NCBI GenBank assembly: GCA_003134695.1
Contig: PLCB01000026.1
Location: forward strand, 70,043 to 134,042
Direction: 5' to 3'
Source of the DNA: Candidatus Zemynaea palustris
GTDB lineage: Bacteria > Vulcanimicrobiota > Vulcanimicrobiia > Vulcanimicrobiales > Vulcanimicrobiaceae
Length of the DNA: 64,000 nucleotides
The notes below the pieces were generated by a model. It was not told the origin of the DNA and did not search any database. It saw only the letters and a list, made by a program, of their open reading frames with translations. This document shows positions 10,480 to 19,085 of the stretch, piece after piece (position 1 is the stretch's first letter; every line of letters begins with the position of its first letter). Made by a program: the position numbers and the translations under genes.

Positions 10480-12606
10480 TCACAGTCTGGGATTGAATTC
10501 TAAACTTTTTGCCAAGAACGCGTAGAAGTCAGCCGTCATCGCAATTGCCTTGTCCGTCGTCAAGCCGGCGAAGTGTCCTTCGTTCGTTTCAACGCGAAGC
10601 AGGATTGGAGCTCCGTCTGCCTGCGCGTGCTGAAGCGCCGCTGCAAACTTAAAGGAATGCGACGGATGTACGCGGTCGTCGTGATCCGCCGTCGCGATAA
10701 GTGTGGGCGGATAACGCGTTCCATCCTTGACGTTATTCAGCGGAGAATATGCATACAACGTCTTGAACTGTTGCTCGGAGGCCTCGGCTGAGCCATACTC
10801 GGGAATCCAAAACTTCCCGATAGTGAACTTCTGGTATCGTAACATGTCGAACACGCCTTCTTCAGCGATCACTGCGCCGAAGAGATCGGGCCGCTGCGTG
10901 ACGACGGCTCCCACGAGGAGTCCACCGTTCGAGCCTCCGTTGACTGCGAGCTTCGGCTTGGAGGTGATCTTGCGATCGATCAGCATCTGCGCGGCGGCGA
11001 TGAAGTCGTCGAATACGCGCTGCTTGTTGGCCAGCATCCCGGCCTCGTGCCAGGTTTCGCCGTACTCGCCGCCCCCGCGTAAGATTGCGACGGCGTACGC
11101 ACCGCCCATCTCGAGCCACATGGCATTCGCCTGATAGAAATAAGGATTCCAGGAGATGTTGAACCCTCCATAGCCGGAGAGTATCGTCGGCGTCGAGCCG
11201 TTGAGCGGCATGTCCCTGCGATGTACGACGAAGACCGGTACCCTCGTTCCGTCATTCGACGTGGTGAAGATTTGCTCGGTAACGTACGGCTTCGGGTCGA
11301 AGGCGATGGCCGAGCGGAATACGAGCGTGCTCTTGGCCGTCGTCGGAGCGTAGCGGAAGATGGCTAAGGGATACGCCCATGATTCAAATGTGTAATAGAC
11401 GGCCGGATCGTTGCGCCGCCCACCGAGGTATGCGGTCCCGATAAACGGGAGGGCAATCGTCTTGACCAGACGCCCGTGCAGATCGACGACGCTTAGCACG
11501 GAATGGGCGTCGTGTAGCCGTGCGACATAAAAGTTGTTCCCGACGAGTAAGACTTGGTCGATCTTATCGGCGCCTTCCGGCACGATATCATGTAAGACGT
11601 GCGCTTGATCGGTAAGATCGAGCCAGGCAACGCGATTTCGCGGTGCGTTCAGGTTCGTCTTTATATAAACCCGCGATCCATCATTGCCCAGAATCGAATA
11701 CTGAACATTGTCTTGCAATGGGAAGACGGCGCGAAAGCTGGTGTCGGCTTCGCTACGATATTTCCATGCGAGCGAGTTTCCGTTTACAGCGGTGAGTTGG
11801 AAGAACGAATAGCGTTGATCGTCCATAATGCGAATGCCCGCCAACTCGCTGCCTTTCGCCGCATAGACCAACCGATCCGACGACTGAGGCGTGCCCAATC
11901 GATGGAACCGGAGTTTTAACGCGCCGAGCGGAGCTAGCGTTTGGTTCGCGGCGTTCGGCGCGTCGTAGCCTCGGTAATAAAAACCCGTGTCGCCGAGCCA
12001 TGTCGGAAACGAGTATTTCGACCAGTACAAGACGTCGGGCTCGTCTTTGCCGGTTACGACCGACTTCACGTGCCAGGTCAGCCAGTCGGAACCCCCCGTC
12101 TGAGTCGAATACGCCATGAGCGTCCCATCGTACGTGAAGGAGACTCGACCGAGCTGCACGGTCCCATCCTTTGAAAGCGCGTTGGGATCGAAGAATGATC
12201 GGGCGGGTCCGGTCTCCGAATCGCGGATATAGAGTACGGACTGCGTTTGCAAGCCGCTGTTGCGGAAATAGAACCAGTGCTTACCTGCACGGAAAGGTGG
12301 ATTGACTTTCTCGTAATCGTACAACTTCCGATATGCCGCGGCGATAGCGGCACGTTGCGGAATCGCATCCAGATACGAGCGCGTCAGCTCTCCTTCGGCT
12401 TTGACCCACTGGGCGGTCTGGGGAGAATCGACATCTTCCATCCAACGATACGGATCGGCGACGGTCGTTCCGAAATAGCTATCAATGACGTCGCCGCGAG
12501 GCGTAGCCGGATACGTGGGCGCGGTAGTCGCAGCGTGTGACGGCGGGCTATAGAGCGCCACGACCAGCGCCGTGAAGGCGAATAGGATGCGTGCCAATCC
12601 AATCAT
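10480..12606 (-). CDS. Prolyl oligopeptidase (S9A), secreted
   Basis: Serine peptidase cleaving after proline in short peptides. 708 residues, normal family length. The N-terminal hydrophobic segment ending HAATTAP looks like a signal peptide, so it probably acts in the periplasm. A seven-bladed propeller domain occupies about residues 90-430 and the alpha/beta hydrolase domain the rest. The triad is visible: Ser in NGGSNGGLL, Asp in ADHDDRV, His in NEGHFAG. It is convergent with leuD (9 bp between stops). By eye, base composition is less GC-rich than the flanking biosynthetic genes, as in the mazEF genes next to it, which suggests acquisition by transfer. Confidence 0.93.
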   Translation of the reverse strand: MIGLARILFAFTALVVALYSPPSHAATTAPTYPATPRGDVIDSYFGTTVADPYRWMEDVDSPQTAQWVKAEGELTRSYLDAIPQRAAIAAAYRKLYDYEKVNPPFRAGKHWFYFRNSGLQTQSVLYIRDSETGPARSFFDPNALSKDGTVQLGRVSFTYDGTLMAYSTQTGGSDWLTWHVKSVVTGKDEPDVLYWSKYSFPTWLGDTGFYYRGYDAPNAANQTLAPLGALKLRFHRLGTPQSSDRLVYAAKGSELAGIRIMDDQRYSFFQLTAVNGNSLAWKYRSEADTSFRAVFPLQDNVQYSILGNDGSRVYIKTNLNAPRNRVAWLDLTDQAHVLHDIVPEGADKIDQVLLVGNNFYVARLHDAHSVLSVVDLHGRLVKTIALPFIGTAYLGGRRNDPAVYYTFESWAYPLAIFRYAPTTAKSTLVFRSAIAFDPKPYVTEQIFTTSNDGTRVPVFVVHRRDMPLNGSTPTILSGYGGFNISWNPYFYQANAMWLEMGGAYAVAILRGGGEYGETWHEAGMLANKQRVFDDFIAAAQMLIDRKITSKPKLAVNGGSNGGLLVGAVVTQRPDLFGAVIAEEGVFDMLRYQKFTIGKFWIPEYGSAEASEQQFKTLYAYSPLNNVKDGTRYPPTLIATADHDDRVHPSHSFKFAAALQHAQADGAPILLRVETNEGHFAGLTTDKAIAMTADFYAFLAKSLEFNPRL

Positions 12607-12724
12607 TGCTTACCTTCTCGAGATCTCTGACGTTCTGCGAACGGCTTGAGTGACGAGATTGGGCGCCACTGGCTCTCCGCCTTTCGATCAGCCGTGATGG
12701 CGTGCCGCCACCTAAATTGACAGC

Positions 12725-13057
12725 GTGACAATATGTATATACAATGTTCACACATTGAGGAAGAATTCAGGGTCTCGGAGGCTTCCGAACGGGGTTTCTG
12801 CGCTGGTTGAAGAGGCGCGGGTTTTCAAGGCTGGCAATAGCCTCGCAATTCGCATCCCAAGTGCCGTAGCCAAAAAACTGGATTTCGAAGACGGTTCAGA
12901 ACTCGAAATGGCCGTCGATCGAGGGGGGCTGTGGATCAGACGCGGCAGGCCGCGGCGTCTAAATTTGCGCGCGCTGATCGAGGGGATCACGCCGGAGAAC
13001 GTTCATGGCGAGGTATCGACGGGCCGAGCGATCGGTCGCGAGGTACTTGAAGATTGA
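12725..13057 (+). CDS. mazE: MazE-like AbrB-fold antitoxin
   Basis: SpoVT/AbrB-type DNA-binding antitoxin: KAGNSLAIRIPSAVAKKLDF (about residues 36-55) matches the MazE swapped-hairpin core, with an acidic and Pro/Glu-containing tail that would wrap the toxin. 110 residues if it starts at GTG 12725. TTG 12755 is an alternative, and no canonical start lies closer to the domain, so the first 30 residues are doubtful. It overlaps mazF by 4 nt (TTGA), the usual antitoxin-toxin order. Palindromes over the 5' end could be the autoregulatory operator. Confidence 0.8.
   Translation: MTICIYNVHTLRKNSGSRRLPNGVSALVEEARVFKAGNSLAIRIPSAVAKKLDFEDGSELEMAVDRGGLWIRRGRPRRLNLRALIEGITPENVHGEVSTGRAIGREVLED
12734..12757. 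promoter_or_regulatory. Palindromes upstream of mazEF, candidate operator
   Basis: Two overlapping dyads: TGTATATACA (12734-12743, perfect 10-bp palindrome) and CAATGT-TCAC-ACATTG (12742-12757, 6-bp arms). AT-rich palindromes at the antitoxin 5' end are where MazE-MazF complexes usually bind. The exact operator is inferred. Confidence 0.45.
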
Positions 13058-13395
13058 GCGCGCTTCAGGTACCTGAGGTCGGCGACATTGCGTATCTCGA
13101 TTTCGATCCCCAAGCGGGACACGAACAGTCGCGACGCCGGCCTGCTCTTGTTCTAACCCCTTCGGGATACAACGCGAAGGCTGGTCTCGCGATCGTCGCC
13201 CCAATCACTTCCAAGGTAAAGGGATATCCGTTCGAAGTGTCGCTGGGCAAGGGCCTACCGATACAAGGCGTCGTCTTGGCGGATCAATTAAAGTCGCTTG
13301 ATTGGCGCGCCCGAAGATTCAAGTTCGTCTGTAAGGCTCGTAGGTCAGCGCTGCAGCACACGCGGCAGCTCGTCGGCGAGCTACTCGGCGTTTAG
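13054..13395 (+). CDS. mazF: MazF/PemK-type endoribonuclease toxin
   Basis: Type II toxin cleaving single-stranded RNA. 113 residues with the PemK-fold hallmarks: GDIAYLDFDPQAGHEQSRRRPALVL at the N-terminus (Gly-His-Glu-Gln-x-x-x-Arg-Pro), then VAPITSK and VLADQLKSLDW. The start is TTG 13054, overlapping the mazE TGA by 4 nt. The stop is followed immediately by the TTG of the threonine ammonia-lyase gene, so the toxin gene and a biosynthetic gene may share a transcript. All core residues appear present, so it should be active. Confidence 0.9.
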   Translation: MSALQVPEVGDIAYLDFDPQAGHEQSRRRPALVLTPSGYNAKAGLAIVAPITSKVKGYPFEVSLGKGLPIQGVVLADQLKSLDWRARRFKFVCKARRSALQHTRQLVGELLGV

Positions 13396-14619
13396 TTGTT
13401 GGTTGAGTATTCGGATGTGACCGCGGCGGCGGACCGGATTGCCGATCAGGTCGTGCGCACGCCGGCCGTGCGCGCGCCGTCGCTGATCGAGCGCAGCGGC
13501 GCGAACGTCTGGCTGAAGCTCGAGACGCGGCAACGCACCGGTTCCTTCAAGGATCGCGGCGCCGCGAACCGATTGCTGCAACTCAGCGAAAGCGAACGCA
13601 AGCACGGCGTGATCGCGATGTCGGCCGGGAATCACGCGCAGGCAGTCGCGTATCAAGGGACGCGGCTCGGGATTCCGACGACGATCGTCATGCCCGAACC
13701 GACGCCGTTCACCAAAGTGCGCCGCACCGAAGCGTTCGGTGCGAAGGTCGTGCTGACGGGCGAAGGCCTCACCGAAGCCGGCGAATACGCGACGCGCGTC
13801 GCCGCCGAACGAAATCTTACGCTCGTCCCTCCCTACGACGACGCGCGGATCGTCGCCGGACAAGGAACGGCCGGACTCGAGTTTGTCGCTGACGTCCCCG
13901 AGCTCGACGTCCTGCTCGTGCCGGTCGGCGGCGGCGGCCTCATCGCGGGCGTCGCGCTCGCGGCGAAGCATGTGAAGCCCGGTATCGAGATCATCGGCGT
14001 TCAGACCGAGCAGTATCCTTCGCTGCAACGCGTCTTGAACGGGTTGCCGCCGCTGCACGGCGCCGCAACGATCGCCGAAGGGATCGCGGTCAAATCGATC
14101 GGCCAAATTCCGCTTGCGATCGTCCGCGAACTCGTCTCCGACGTCATCCTCGTCTCCGATCAGGCGATCGAGTTCGCGATCCATACGCTGCTCGAAGAAG
14201 AGAAGCTACTGGCCGAAGGTGCGGGCGCCGCCGGCGTCGCGGCGTTGCTCGAGCATCGCGATCGCTTTCGCGGCCGCAACGTGGGGATCGTCCTGACCGG
14301 CGGCAACCTCGACACCGGCTTGCTGGCCAACGTGATCATGCGCGTGCGATTGCAAGAAGGGCGGGTCGTGCGGATGCGGGTCGGCATCAGCGATCGGCCC
14401 GGCGTACTCGCCGACGTCGCACGCGTCATCGGCGAGTGCGGCGCGAACATCCTCGACGTCACGCACCAGCGGATGTTTGGGGACGTCTCTTCGAAGAACG
14501 CCGAACTCGATATCACCTGCGAGACGCGCTCGCCGGCCGACCTCGACCGCATTCGGGCGAGACTGAATGAGGCCGGCTACTCGACCAGCCTCCTCGAAAC
14601 GACCGCTCGCAGCCGCTAA
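13396..14619 (+). CDS. ilvA: Threonine ammonia-lyase with C-terminal ACT domain
   Basis: Converts threonine to 2-oxobutanoate, entry to isoleucine synthesis. 407 residues, IlvA/TdcB-like. PLP lysine in GSFKDRGAANR (about residue 50), SAGNHAQ, and GGGGL. Residues about 335-407 form an ACT domain (RVGISDRPGVLADVARVIGECGANI), expected to mediate allosteric control by isoleucine or valine. The start is TTG 13396, abutting the mazF stop; an adjacent TTG at 13399 is equally possible. It is one of two dehydratase-type enzymes in the window and the better candidate for the biosynthetic one. Confidence 0.92.
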   Translation: MLVEYSDVTAAADRIADQVVRTPAVRAPSLIERSGANVWLKLETRQRTGSFKDRGAANRLLQLSESERKHGVIAMSAGNHAQAVAYQGTRLGIPTTIVMPEPTPFTKVRRTEAFGAKVVLTGEGLTEAGEYATRVAAERNLTLVPPYDDARIVAGQGTAGLEFVADVPELDVLLVPVGGGGLIAGVALAAKHVKPGIEIIGVQTEQYPSLQRVLNGLPPLHGAATIAEGIAVKSIGQIPLAIVRELVSDVILVSDQAIEFAIHTLLEEEKLLAEGAGAAGVAALLEHRDRFRGRNVGIVLTGGNLDTGLLANVIMRVRLQEGRVVRMRVGISDRPGVLADVARVIGECGANILDVTHQRMFGDVSSKNAELDITCETRSPADLDRIRARLNEAGYSTSLLETTARSR

Positions 14620-14625
14620 GCCTAG

Positions 14626-15318
14626 TCAGATGCCGGCGAGGATGCGGGCGTCGTGGGCGAGGTCGGCGGGCGCGACGTCGGGCGGATAGAGTGCGACGAT
14701 CTTGCGCGCTCGATCGACGAGGTAGATCGCCTCGCCGTGAACCACGTCGTTCGTCTTCGCGTCGACGACGACGTCGAACGTCGACCAAATCGGCTTGAGT
14801 TCGGACTTCTTCGCCGTCAGACCAACGAACTGCGGATCGAACTGCGTCACGAATCGACGCAGTGCCGCCGGATCGTCGTGCGCCGGATCGACGGTGACCA
14901 TCTCGACGCGGACGCCGGAAGACTTCGGGAGGGTGCGATACGCCTTCGCCAACGTCGCCAGCGCGAGCGGGCACGCCTCTTTACAATGCGTGTATCCGAA
15001 GAAGACAAAGGTCGCGGGCGAACTTGCAGCGACGAGCGGCGCCGGCCGGCCGCGCTGGTCGACGAGCATTGCCGCCGGCGCGCTCCGTTCCGGGGCGAAC
15101 GGCGTTCCGCGCAGTGCGTCATATGCGTGCCGGCTGGTCCATGCAGAATACACTTGGACGCCGACGATGAGCGCCACCAGCGTCAACGCTGTAACCCCCA
15201 CTATTCCGGCGACCCTTCGCGTAGTCACTCCGAGTCGCTCCGCGTCTGCGTTGAGCAAAACCTTTTTTGCGCGCGCGGGTTGTGCGCCGTGGCGCTCGTC
15301 GCGTTGATGTTCGTCCAC
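14626..15318 (-). CDS. SCO1/SenC-type copper-binding thioredoxin-fold protein
   Basis: Assembly factor for the CuA centre of cytochrome oxidase, or a thiol-disulfide reductase, membrane-anchored facing outward. 230 residues. One TM helix (about residues 36-57) precedes a thioredoxin fold with the CxxxC copper motif in HCKEACP (about 121-125) and the distal His in VVHGEAIYLVD. The GTG 15318 start gives a charged cytoplasmic N-tail; a TTG nearer the TM segment, with AAAAAGG upstream, is an alternative. Convergent with ilvA. Confidence 0.88.
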   Translation of the reverse strand: MDEHQRDERHGAQPARAKKVLLNADAERLGVTTRRVAGIVGVTALTLVALIVGVQVYSAWTSRHAYDALRGTPFAPERSAPAAMLVDQRGRPAPLVAASSPATFVFFGYTHCKEACPLALATLAKAYRTLPKSSGVRVEMVTVDPAHDDPAALRRFVTQFDPQFVGLTAKKSELKPIWSTFDVVVDAKTNDVVHGEAIYLVDRARKIVALYPPDVAPADLAHDARILAGI

Positions 15319-15400
15319 GAACCGGTCGGGTTGTTCCTCTTCTCGGCGGCGTTCGGCCTCAATTACATCGCAACCGTGTCATCGCAATTCGCGACGTCCC
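15277..15400 (+). pseudogene. Possible MFS transporter remnant (one TM-helix pair)
   Basis: A plus-strand frame opposite and upstream of the SCO1-like gene encodes a hydrophobic stretch including EPVGLFLFSAAFGLNYIAT. It reads like a single transmembrane segment of a major-facilitator transporter, after which similarity stops. It has no plausible start or continuation. It could be a decayed fragment or chance coding opposite a TM-encoding region. Confidence 0.2.
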
Positions 15401-15453
15401 ACGCCAGAGCGCCCAACCAGTTCCCGCTTAGCGATTCCCCTCAGGTGCCGCAC

Positions 15454-15768
15454 CTAAATTGGTTCGAAGTGCGAGAACATGTTTTGGAATTCGGCCAAGT
15501 TGGACGGCGTCTCGTACCAGCAGGCTGACTCGAATCGTTTCCATAGCGCGAGGATGACCGGATTTTTGTGGGCGCCCAAGATGGCTTCTTTGGAAACCCA
15601 CTCGAAAATCTCGACGATGGTTCCATCTTCTGCGCGCATCACGATCGGCGTCCGTTCGGTAACGAGACCCTCGGCGCGCAAGGGCGGGAGATGGTTGCGT
15701 ACGAGCTCGGCCAACTCGTCTTCGCAACCGGGTCTCGGCTTATAACACGCGACAGAGATCGATCCCAT
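15454..15768 (-). CDS. ABM-like dimeric alpha-beta barrel protein
   Basis: 104 residues with the ferredoxin-like layout of antibiotic-biosynthesis-monooxygenase and EthD-like domains: an N-terminal strand (ISVACYKPRPG), a helix (EDELAELVRNHLPPLRAEGL), a strand pair (VMRAEDGTIVEIFEWVS) and a C-terminal helix ending MFSHFEPI. Such proteins form dimeric barrels that bind small substrates, but family alone does not give a reaction. It lies 24 bp downstream of ilvE on the same strand and may be its last cistron. Function unknown. Confidence 0.65.
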   Translation of the reverse strand: MGSISVACYKPRPGCEDELAELVRNHLPPLRAEGLVTERTPIVMRAEDGTIVEIFEWVSKEAILGAHKNPVILALWKRFESACWYETPSNLAEFQNMFSHFEPI

Positions 15769-15792
15769 GAACTGCCTCCGCGAGCGATGCTC

Positions 15793-16701
15793 TCAGATAT
15801 ACGTAAGCCAATTGTTGAAGCCCTGGTCGCCGCCGCGGGCGGCGTTTGCATAAACGGCCCGCAGCTTCTCCGTGATTGGATGCGACGACGGAAAGATGCG
15901 ATCGTCAACCGACAAGATCGGGATCACCTCCGCGGCGGTGCCGGTGAAGAACGCCTCGTCCGCGTTCATGAGATCGTCGACCGTGATCGGGCCGATCGAC
16001 GACGCGATGCCCTCACGTTCGGCAATTTGCAGAATCGAATCGCGCGTGATGCCGTACAAGACGTCGGCCGAGGCGTCGTTGGTGCAAATTGCGCCGTTCT
16101 TCACGATGAAGAGGTTTTCGCCGGTTCCTTCGGCGACGTCACCGCGCACGTTGAGCAAGATCGCTTCGTCGTAGCCGCGATCCTTCGCGTCCTGCAGCGC
16201 CAGAACCGAGTTGGTGTAATGACCACCGGCCTTGACGGTAGCAGGCAGCGCAAGCGAAGAGAATTTCTGGATCGGCGAAATCGTCGCGCGAAACCCCGGC
16301 GCGTCGCCACTCAGGGGCGGGAAACCGAAGACGGCGATCATCACGTGCGTCGAGCAGCGCAGGCTCGGGGCCAGCGCAATCGTCTCGTCGCCGAACCAGG
16401 CGAGCGGACGGAGATACGCGTCGTCCATCCCGCTCTCGCGCAGTGTCTGGACACAGACGTCGTGCAGTTGCTCGAGCGAGTAAGGGATCTTCAACCGGTA
16501 ATGCCGCGCCGAGTCCAGGAGGCGGCGCAAATGATCGTCGAGCCGAAAGATTGCGACGCCGCGCGGCGTCGGATAGGCGCGGATGCCTTCGAAGACGCTC
16601 GTGCCGTAGTTGAGGCCGTGCGCGAGGAGCGGGGCGTGGGCGTCGCCGGGCGCGACGAGTTTGCCGTCGAGCCAGTACGTGCGCGGGGGCGCGTTCGTCA
16701 C
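15793..16701 (-). CDS. ilvE: Branched-chain amino acid aminotransferase
   Basis: Fold-type IV PLP transaminase performing the last step of Val, Leu and Ile synthesis. 302 residues. The N-terminal motif HGLNYGTSVFEGIRAY, the PLP lysine in ATVKAGGHYTNSVLAL (about residue 157) and EGTGENLFIVKNG are characteristic of IlvE. The start GTG 16701 has GAAGG a few nt upstream; the longer open frame is noise. D-amino-acid transaminase and ADC lyase are relatives, but the EGTGEN/FFTGTAAEV pattern favours IlvE. The upstream DUF5916 gene ends 23 bp away. Confidence 0.93.
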   Translation of the reverse strand: MTNAPPRTYWLDGKLVAPGDAHAPLLAHGLNYGTSVFEGIRAYPTPRGVAIFRLDDHLRRLLDSARHYRLKIPYSLEQLHDVCVQTLRESGMDDAYLRPLAWFGDETIALAPSLRCSTHVMIAVFGFPPLSGDAPGFRATISPIQKFSSLALPATVKAGGHYTNSVLALQDAKDRGYDEAILLNVRGDVAEGTGENLFIVKNGAICTNDASADVLYGITRDSILQIAEREGIASSIGPITVDDLMNADEAFFTGTAAEVIPILSVDDRIFPSSHPITEKLRAVYANAARGGDQGFNNWLTYI

Positions 16702-16724
16702 GTAGCCTTCTTTGCGCCGCCTTG

Positions 16725-18974
16725 TTACGTGCCTGCGCCGCTGCCGATCCGGACCAGATATTTTACGATCCAGCGCTGGATCGTCGCGTTGGCGGCCGGC
16801 GTGCCGTAGTTGACGAAAACCTCGCTGTTGTTGCGGAAGCGCTGATGATATGCGGCGGCGAGATTCAACCCGGGCGAAGCGAAGCCGCCGGTGCCCGAAA
16901 TCGAACGCAGCGACAGCGAGAAGCTCGCTTCGTCGCCGAGCGAGTCGGTCAACGAAATGCGGCGGAGATTTTGGCCGTCGCGCGTCGTCAACGAAGGATT
17001 GGAGGTCGGGAAGGTCTCGAGCGTCCCGTCGTACTCGAGGCCGAGCGAAAGCCGGCGGCCGATCGGGCGCGACGTCGTAAGGGTATAGAGACTCAGATAG
17101 GTCGGCCGGACGGTTCCGTCGGCGTTGAACGTGGTGAACGGCCCCCACTGCGTGTAGAAGTCGATCGGCGTCGGCGTGCCGTCCTTGTAGCCGAGCGTGA
17201 CGTTGTGCCCGTAGAACGGCACCGTGACACCGCCCGCGTAACCGACGCCGTAACCAACCGGCGCGAGACCGTTTTCATAAAAGCGCACCGCGCTGTACCC
17301 CGGACCGAAGTTTAGGTGAAGCTGGTTGCGAAACTGGAAGTCGAGGTTGGCCCCGAAATCCACTTCGTGGGTCGCTCCCGAGCGATCGACGAACCGGTCG
17401 GCGGTTGCGAAGAACTCGACTCGCTTGAAGATGCCGCGCTTCGGATTTCCGTTGAAGTCGACGTACGACATGGGACCGTTCAGGTCGGCCAAGTTCGTGA
17501 AGCCGTCGATCGGGTTCCACATCGGGCCAACCCCACGATAACCGACGAAAACTTCGTAGTTGCCCTTGTGGACGTCGACGAAATCTTCGGTCTTGTAGGC
17601 CAGACGCGACGTCGTCCCGGGCACGTTACTCCCGCGTTCGGCGCCGTAGTCGAGAGCGTAGACGAAGCCGTTGTGGAGATTTCGGCCGGCGACGGTCGCA
17701 TCCCACGTCACGTCGTTGTCCGCGAAGGGGTAGGCCGTCGAATTGCCGTCGGCGTGATGCGCGCTGACCGCATCGAAAGAGTACGAGAAGGTGTGATCTG
17801 AAAGGATGTGCTTGAACGCGAGCACTGAATCGTTGAAGCCTGCTCCGTTCACGTCGATCAAGCCGATCTGCTGAAGACCGTACGAGCCTTCGATCTTGTG
17901 GCCTTGTTCGAACGGACCGATGCCGGGCGAGTACCAAATCAGATTCGGCGCTTGATTGATGCCGACCAGCGATACGGGGTTGAAGAAGTTGGCGCCCTGC
18001 GCAAAGAATGGCCGGTACTCCGTCAGGTTGCGCCGGAATTCTTGGGGCGCGATCGTCTGCTGATCGATCTCGACGTTCGAGAAGTCGGGCGCAAACGCGC
18101 CGACGTAGGCGATCGACCCCAGGAGCGGGACGTTCACGTCGAGTCCGTAATTCCGCGTCCCCTCCGGCGCGAAGACGCCGGTCGCCTGTTGATAGACGTT
18201 TCGATTGCCTCCGACGCTGTCGAGCGCGAAGAGTTCCGCGCGCGGTTTCGGCCGCGCGGAATTGCCCGCAATCTTGATGCCGTCGACGTACGGCCAAAAG
18301 CGCGCGTCGGTCAACTGCGGGAAGCCACCGTTATTCGGCGAGTCGGTCATGATCGGATCGTAGGCCCACGTCTCGTTCTCGTTGACGGCGGCGATGTGGC
18401 GGATCAGGTTGAAGCGCCAGCGTTGCACGGCGCCGTTGCTCGCGCGTAAGACGTTGAGCGGGACGATCAGCAGGGCGTCCCAGCCGTCGTCGATGCGTTT
18501 GGTCTGAGCGACCCATTGCGGACTGTACCGCGCCGATTCGGTCGCTTGCTGGTAGCGCACTCCCGCCGGCGTCACCTCGAAGTAGTAGGCTTGGCCGTTC
18601 CCGCTCGTATCGATGCCGACCCCGGCGAAGTCGTCGATGCCGAAACCGACGTTGTTGGTCGTCTGAGTCGCGGTGATCGGCGTGTTCGTCTGAACGCAGT
18701 GGATCGCGACGTACACGTTGGTGGCGTCGAAGACGATTCGCGCCGTGGTGGGCAGTTTCGCGGGCGTTCGGGTGGTGACCGTCTCAAAGCCGTCGAGCAG
18801 CGGAGCTCCGGCCCAAGCGGGCGCGTTCAAGTCGAACTCGGGCGGCTTTTCAACGTAGATCGCCGGGAAGGACTTGCTCGCGTCGACGTATGCGGAAACC
18901 GGCGCGCAGCAGAGTGCGACGCATGCCACGAGCGCCGCCGGATAGCGCGAAGCCGTCGAGGTTCGTTCGAGCAT
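16725..18974 (-). CDS. DUF5916-type outer-membrane beta-barrel with CBM9-like N-domain
   Basis: 749 residues from ATG 18974, which gives a clean signal peptide (MLERTSTASRYPAALVA..., cleavage near APVSA). About residues 40-210 resemble the family 9 carbohydrate-binding sandwich (PAWAGAPLLDGFETVTT, then VYVAIHCVQ). The rest is rich in alternating aromatic strands and Gly-Tyr turns, as in DUF5916 outer-membrane barrels (FSNVEIDQQTI, NLTEYRPFFAQGANFF). These proteins are associated with sugar or polymer binding in diderm bacteria, but substrates are not established. The end IVKYLVRIG fits a barrel C-terminus. Supports a diderm host. Confidence 0.75.
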   Translation of the reverse strand: MLERTSTASRYPAALVACVALCCAPVSAYVDASKSFPAIYVEKPPEFDLNAPAWAGAPLLDGFETVTTRTPAKLPTTARIVFDATNVYVAIHCVQTNTPITATQTTNNVGFGIDDFAGVGIDTSGNGQAYYFEVTPAGVRYQQATESARYSPQWVAQTKRIDDGWDALLIVPLNVLRASNGAVQRWRFNLIRHIAAVNENETWAYDPIMTDSPNNGGFPQLTDARFWPYVDGIKIAGNSARPKPRAELFALDSVGGNRNVYQQATGVFAPEGTRNYGLDVNVPLLGSIAYVGAFAPDFSNVEIDQQTIAPQEFRRNLTEYRPFFAQGANFFNPVSLVGINQAPNLIWYSPGIGPFEQGHKIEGSYGLQQIGLIDVNGAGFNDSVLAFKHILSDHTFSYSFDAVSAHHADGNSTAYPFADNDVTWDATVAGRNLHNGFVYALDYGAERGSNVPGTTSRLAYKTEDFVDVHKGNYEVFVGYRGVGPMWNPIDGFTNLADLNGPMSYVDFNGNPKRGIFKRVEFFATADRFVDRSGATHEVDFGANLDFQFRNQLHLNFGPGYSAVRFYENGLAPVGYGVGYAGGVTVPFYGHNVTLGYKDGTPTPIDFYTQWGPFTTFNADGTVRPTYLSLYTLTTSRPIGRRLSLGLEYDGTLETFPTSNPSLTTRDGQNLRRISLTDSLGDEASFSLSLRSISGTGGFASPGLNLAAAYHQRFRNNSEVFVNYGTPAANATIQRWIVKYLVRIGSGAGT

Positions 18975-19085
18975 CGCCAATATAGCCGTCGGTCGGCCAA
19001 AAAGTTGCACGTTGAGAGCGTACGGGAACTCGACCCGGCAATCAATCAACGAAACCTCATTCGGGTCTGAGAGTTCTCATCGGCG

